A stretch of DNA of 60,738 nt from Methylococcales bacterium (GTDB lineage Bacteria > Pseudomonadota > Gammaproteobacteria > Methylococcales > Methylomonadaceae), in contig JAPLRS010000002.1 in assembly GCA_026399015.1 (NCBI GenBank), forward strand, positions 1-60,738, read 5' to 3'. Below the pieces are notes generated by a model. The model was not told where the DNA came from. It saw only the letters and a list, made by a program, of their open reading frames with translations, and did not search any database. This document shows positions 57,538-60,738 of this stretch, one piece after another. Made by a program: the position numbers and the translations under genes. Position 1 is the stretch's first letter; the number at the start of each line of letters is the position of its first letter.

Positions 57538-58485
57538 CTAGTGTCGGGACTTTAAAACATCAGAATATTCTATATCAAGGACATCTGGTGGGAGTTTAAA
57601 GAAACACACGGTTAAAATTTCATCAAATTCTGCGTAATGTTCTAAAACACGCATCATTAAAATAAAAATTGCATCCAGTGCCTTGGGGCTATTTAAAACC
57701 AGATTAAGCCCATGATTACTCCTGGGAGCAACTTTACCTGTTTTATATCGCTTTAAAATGAGTTTAATGGTTCTCTCTATTAATAATTTGGGACAGTAGG
57801 GTGCAAGTATGCTTGAGAAAATATGACTATGTTTTGTATTTGGGTAATATAACTGCATAACAATAACCTTAAATAAAATCTCTGGTGAGTGATAAAGAAT
57901 AGCTGTCATATTTAAAGTTTCAGTTAGTGTTAATCTTTCGTAGTAAAACCGCCCCATTAAAAACCACTGTTTTTGAGTTAAAGTACTATTAGGATTATAT
58001 TTACGCACTGCTTGCTCAATCATATGAGGTAAATCTGAATCGCCTTTAGCCTTATTAGCTTTTACAGACACAATGGCAATATTATCAGGCAAATAACCCC
58101 GGGTATTATCAACCCTATCTATAGACCAATCTGTTAAATTCTGCTGCGCAAAAGTAAAAGGTTCTTCCGTGATAGGACAAAGCCCGTTAGTGATTTCTAA
58201 CTCTGCCATTAAGTCTTTCGCGGTAATAGTTACTTCAAGTCCCGATTTTAAACACCGTGACCTAATACTTAATACTTTGCTCTCAAATTTATTACATCTT
58301 AACTTTGATACATCTTGCTGCTTAGCCGCCTGAAATCCGAACTGGACCTGCTCCCAATCTGCCTCTTCAAATCGATCCGCCTCTAAATGCAAATCTAAGC
58401 GGTAATGATCAAACCCCACCTCAAAAGCTAAATTATTCATAAGAATCCCCATAACTGTAGTGAAAATAGTTTCAAAACCAGTCAT
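57538..58485 (-). CDS. HNH-like nuclease domain protein
   Basis: The 315-residue protein has a segment at about 110-165, LMAELEITNGLCPITEEPFTF...WSIDRVDNTRGYLPDNIAIVSVKANKAKGD. The phrase SIDRVDNTRGYLPDNIxIVSxxAN is the core of a group of HNH-type domains. However, only one clear cysteine is seen, so a full zinc site is uncertain. The rest is helical, without a motif I know. It is isolated at the edge of the accessory region, and could be a degraded mobile-element or defence nuclease. Confidence 0.5.
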   Translation of the reverse strand: MTGFETIFTTVMGILMNNLAFEVGFDHYRLDLHLEADRFEEADWEQVQFGFQAAKQQDVSKLRCNKFESKVLSIRSRCLKSGLEVTITAKDLMAELEITNGLCPITEEPFTFAQQNLTDWSIDRVDNTRGYLPDNIAIVSVKANKAKGDSDLPHMIEQAVRKYNPNSTLTQKQWFLMGRFYYERLTLTETLNMTAILYHSPEILFKVIVMQLYYPNTKHSHIFSSILAPYCPKLLIERTIKLILKRYKTGKVAPRSNHGLNLVLNSPKALDAIFILMMRVLEHYAEFDEILTVCFFKLPPDVLDIEYSDVLKSRH

Positions 58486-58706
58486 AGAATCATAAAAATA
58501 ATACCGAACTAGAACTGTTACAAACCTAATATACGCACATTTTTAGATAACACCAGAACTAAGTTGCTTACTAATATTTTCCCAAAGTGCCAAAGCCAGG
58601 CTTGTAACCAGATCTTTTAATTCAGCATCAAAAATGGGCTTAAAAATACATAATTTTTGAAAATGTTAGGGTATAACTGGTTGTATTCATAACGCATATA
58701 TGATTT

Positions 58707-59093
58707 TTACCATAAGACTTCTAAATTATATAACTTAAACTTTTCATCGATGCTGACAAGTAGCATATTCTCTAGCATACTTTGCGCAATTATAATCCTG
58801 TCAAAAGGATCGTTATGATGGAACGGTAAATCTTGTAATTGATAAATATGATCTAAAGAAAAGTTTAATAAATTTAAATCATTTTCTTGCTTCTGTAGAG
58901 CAAACATCTCTTCTAACGGGATTTTAAGTTTAAGCTTTCCTAGTTGTAATTTTATTTGCATTTCCCATAAACTTGCCATACTTAGATAAAGTTGGTTACT
59001 GTTATCTTCGCAAATTGCCAATGCATTCTTTGATAACTTTTCTGGTTGAGAATCAAGCCAAATAAAAACATGAGTATCTAGTAAAATTCTCAC
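58707..59093 (-). CDS. PIN-domain toxin (VapC type)
   Basis: The 128-residue toxin is a PIN ribonuclease: MRILLDTHVFIWLDSQPEKLS (first Asp), SMASLWEMQIK (second acid), and FHHNDPFDRIIIAQSM (third and fourth acids). It ends with SIDEKFKLYNLEVLW. These form the Mg-binding acidic site that cleaves RNA. It is downstream of, and overlaps by 4 bp, the Phd-like antitoxin gene. The site appears intact. Confidence 0.92.
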   Translation of the reverse strand: MRILLDTHVFIWLDSQPEKLSKNALAICEDNSNQLYLSMASLWEMQIKLQLGKLKLKIPLEEMFALQKQENDLNLLNFSLDHIYQLQDLPFHHNDPFDRIIIAQSMLENMLLVSIDEKFKLYNLEVLW

Positions 59094-59320
59094 TCACTTC
59101 CGAGCCAAAAATTATCGGGTAACGAGTTATTAAAATCATCACTCATTTTTACCTTTTCACGATGCTGACCAAAAACTCTTTTTTTTGGCTTTTCTTCGGA
59201 ATAAACAAGCTTGAATTTAGATTTATTTTCACTAATGATAAAAACCTCTTCACCTTGTTCCGCAAGCGAAATTAACTCAGGAAGTTTTTCTCTGGCTTCT
59301 TGTAGCGATATATTTAACAT
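59090..59320 (-). CDS. Phd/YefM-type antitoxin
   Basis: The 76-residue protein starts MLNISLQEAREKLPELISLAEQGEEVFIISENKS, the Phd/YefM DNA-binding and dimer core, and ends in a flexible acidic tail that should wrap the toxin. It would neutralise the PIN toxin and repress the operon. The first 35 codons and the upstream region are duplicated exactly at the window's right end. Confidence 0.88.
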   Translation of the reverse strand: MLNISLQEAREKLPELISLAEQGEEVFIISENKSKFKLVYSEEKPKKRVFGQHREKVKMSDDFNNSLPDNFWLGSE

Positions 59321-59355
59321 AGACCATTCCTTACCATCTAATTTTTAAAGAGTTT
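59215..59355. repeat. 141-bp exact direct repeat, copy 1
   Basis: This stretch covers the antitoxin's first 35 codons and the 35 bp upstream. It is identical to 60598-60738. The left limit of identity is exact (59214 A versus 60597 C); the right limit is unknown because the second copy runs into the window edge. Confidence 0.95.
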
Positions 59356-59551
59356 GATCTTTTTAGCTTAATAATAACGACATAGGACAAATCATTTGCT
59401 ATAGTTAGTTAAAGATCATAGCTTAACCCATCAACTTAAAAGACATCTAAATCAACTATACATACATTAAGTGACCATGAGACTAACTGACGGGCAGATT
59501 GAAACAATACGCACAGTATCAAAACAAATTGCCGGCGCTGATGCTCAATTT

Positions 59552-59992
59552 TTATGATTTTGATAAATAATTTCTAATAGCTTGATAAATAGCTTTTACT
59601 TTTGGATAAACAATTAACGCTTCTTGAATACCTTGAATTAAATCATCCTCATTATCTGGATATTCATGCGTTAAAATATTTCTTAATTTACGAAAATACT
59701 TCCAATCATTTTCTGAATCAATTATTTTAAATTTTTCTAATTTATTAAGAATATCGATAAGAGGCATTGATGGGCTGTACTCTTCCAGAGCCGTTAAATA
59801 GGCAGGAAACAACTTTTCACCCATCATGTCTTGAATTTTTGAAAACCTATAAATAAAACTATCAATCGTTTTAATATTCTCAATATCTTCAAATGGATCT
59901 TTAGATAAATCCATCGCTGAAATTTGTTCTACATACTCATCCGCTCTGGAAAAATTTAAATCGATAGTATCAAGTATTTTCTTTACGATCAT
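59552..59992 (-). CDS. hepT: HepT-like toxin of a MNT/HEPN pair
   Basis: The 146-residue helical protein has the HEPN RNase signature R-x4-H-x-Y as RNILTHEYP near residue 108. The rest fits HepT: IDSFIYRFSKIQDMMGEKLFPAYL in the middle. In such pairs HepT cuts RNA and its partner MntA modifies it with AMP at the Tyr of that motif to silence it. The gene overlaps the nucleotidyltransferase gene by 4 bp. Confidence 0.85.
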   Translation of the reverse strand: MIVKKILDTIDLNFSRADEYVEQISAMDLSKDPFEDIENIKTIDSFIYRFSKIQDMMGEKLFPAYLTALEEYSPSMPLIDILNKLEKFKIIDSENDWKYFRKLRNILTHEYPDNEDDLIQGIQEALIVYPKVKAIYQAIRNYLSKS

Positions 59993-60282
59993 AAAACGAT
60001 TCCCGTTGACTTAGCGATATTAAAAATGTCTTTAGGTGGACTATTTTTTGACTTAACCACTAAATCAACCTTTTGTTCCCCAATATAATTTTCAAGCTGA
60101 ACTAAAAAGTTTAATTTATCTTTGATGTTTGTTTCTAAAGGCGTCTCAATAAATACATCGATATCACCGCCTTTTTTTGAATCATCAACCCTAGAACCAA
60201 ACAAAACAACTTTTGCTTGCTGCCCATAAAATTGATTAGCCAGATGCTTGATGGTTTTTATTTCAAAATCAGATAATCTCAT
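59989..60282 (-). CDS. mntA: MntA-like nucleotidyltransferase antitoxin
   Basis: The 97-residue protein is a minimal nucleotidyltransferase: VVLFGSRVDDSKKGGDIDVFIE has the GSx(10)-DxD active site, and VDLVVKSKNSPP supplies the third acidic residue. It would transfer AMP to the HepT partner. Both active-site parts are intact, so the pair is probably functional. It is the first gene of the pair and has no other gene upstream but non-coding hairpins. Confidence 0.88.
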   Translation of the reverse strand: MRLSDFEIKTIKHLANQFYGQQAKVVLFGSRVDDSKKGGDIDVFIETPLETNIKDKLNFLVQLENYIGEQKVDLVVKSKNSPPKDIFNIAKSTGIVL

Positions 60283-60397
60283 GATGAATACACAAACTAA
60301 ACTATTAAAGATAATTCGAATGATTATAGAACGATTTTAATTAAATATAGATTAATTCAGCTTAATTGAAACAACATAAATACCAACTTTTAAAACA

Positions 60398-60569
60398 CTG
60401 ATACCTTCAAGTATCAGATACACCACCAAAATCGATATCCATTTGCCCTCTTATGAGGGCAATCTCCGAAAATAAATTTCTTTTTCTCACCTTATGACAT
60501 TAAATCACCGAAAAAATATCATGTCCTCATAATAGTAAATATAAACACCCAAAACATTTATATTTACTA
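60398..60569. repeat. Group of three perfect hairpins
   Basis: CTGATAC/GTATCAG (60398-60417), TTGCCCTC/GAGGGCAA (60443-60462) and TAGTAAATATAAA/TTTATATTTACTA (60533-60569) are perfect inverted repeats of 7, 8 and 13 bp. They lie in the roughly 300-bp gap between mntA and the duplicated antitoxin fragment. A 21-bp direct repeat with one mismatch, TATAAACACC(C/T)AAAACATTTA, occurs at 60540 and 60582 and ends inside the duplicated segment. No gene is seen. The origin may be a small mobile or REP-type element. Confidence 0.7.
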
Positions 60570-60580
60570 CCAATTAATTT

Positions 60581-60703
60581 CTATAAACACCTAAAACATT
60601 TAGATTTATTTTCACTAATGATAAAAACCTCTTCACCTTGTTCCGCAAGCGAAATTAACTCAGGAAGTTTTTCTCTGGCTTCTTGTAGCGATATATTTAA
60701 CAT
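60581..60703 (-). pseudogene. Truncated duplicate of the Phd-like antitoxin
   Basis: The frame from ATG 60703 repeats the first 35 residues of the antitoxin at 59090-59320 without change, then departs after ENKSK to CFRCL and a stop at 60581. It lacks the toxin-binding tail and has no toxin downstream. It still carries the DNA-binding part and the duplicated upstream region, so it could, if expressed, affect regulation of the intact pair. Confidence 0.75.
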
Positions 60704-60738
60704 AGACCATTCCTTACCATCTAATTTTTAAAGAGTTT
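60598..60738. repeat. 141-bp exact direct repeat, copy 2
   Basis: Identical to 59215-59355 (offset 1383). It runs to the window end, so the true repeat may be longer. It encodes the start of the truncated antitoxin and its upstream region. Confidence 0.95.

Overview
The window looks like chromosomal DNA of an A/T-rich gammaproteobacterial methylotroph, most likely a methanotroph of the Methylococcales type. The evidence is a PQQ methanol dehydrogenase of the lanthanide-dependent XoxF class, a methenyl-tetrahydrofolate cyclohydrolase (FchA), and a pabB gene paired with an amino-acid-kinase-fold gene as in tetrahydromethanopterin/methanofuran gene sets. The fused RlmKL methyltransferase, LpxH and PgaBCD agree with a gammaproteobacterium. 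The genus cannot be decided from this sequence alone. No CRISPR array or rRNA was seen.

Positions 1 to about 20,730 are most of a temperate HK97-type prophage cut by the left edge. Leftward genes encode tail and head-tail proteins, major capsid, ClpP-like protease, portal, terminase, HNH nuclease, a Q-like antiterminator, a lysozyme-related protein, a primase-helicase and a dNMP kinase. A symmetric array of 9-bp repeats lies just downstream of the primase and is a good origin candidate. A Cro-like gene and a CI-like repressor diverge at 12.87-12.95 kb over three operator-like sites spaced 25 bp apart. Five accessory genes follow the repressor, in the position of lambda rexAB: a HIRAN membrane protein, a secreted protein, a transmembrane protein, an 80-residue protein and a DUF2335 protein. 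A strong promoter at 16.7 kb, carrying a fourth operator-like site, starts a rightward operon (small membrane proteins, ssb, regulators, DUF4224) that ends in the integrase.

From 20.7 to 22 kb lie a small membrane protein, a BrnT/BrnA toxin-antitoxin pair and a Pro-Arg-His tRNA cluster. From 22 to 36 kb are housekeeping and C1 genes: fchA, cysS, a periplasmic cyclophilin, lpxH, xoxF, an adaptor-like protein, two tandem large membrane GTPases, a lipoprotein, a DUF2959 protein, and pabB with its kinase partner. From 36 to 43.4 kb come a phosphatase, an acidic orphan protein, an unusually CGCG-rich non-coding stretch, acyP, rlmKL, an FKBP isomerase, a transglycosylase-like lipoprotein and a 55-codon membrane-protein gene not previously listed.

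From 43.4 to 48.8 kb is a compact run: a PLP enzyme, a methyltransferase fused in frame to polyphosphate kinase, peptide deformylase, a GIY-YIG protein and a HAD hydrolase. pgaBCD (poly-GlcNAc, without pgaA) and dabAB (inorganic-carbon uptake) follow. The last 3 kb is accessory: an HNH-like protein, a Phd/VapC-type pair, a MntA/HepT-type pair, a group of perfect hairpins, and a 141-bp exact repeat of the antitoxin's start that runs off the window.
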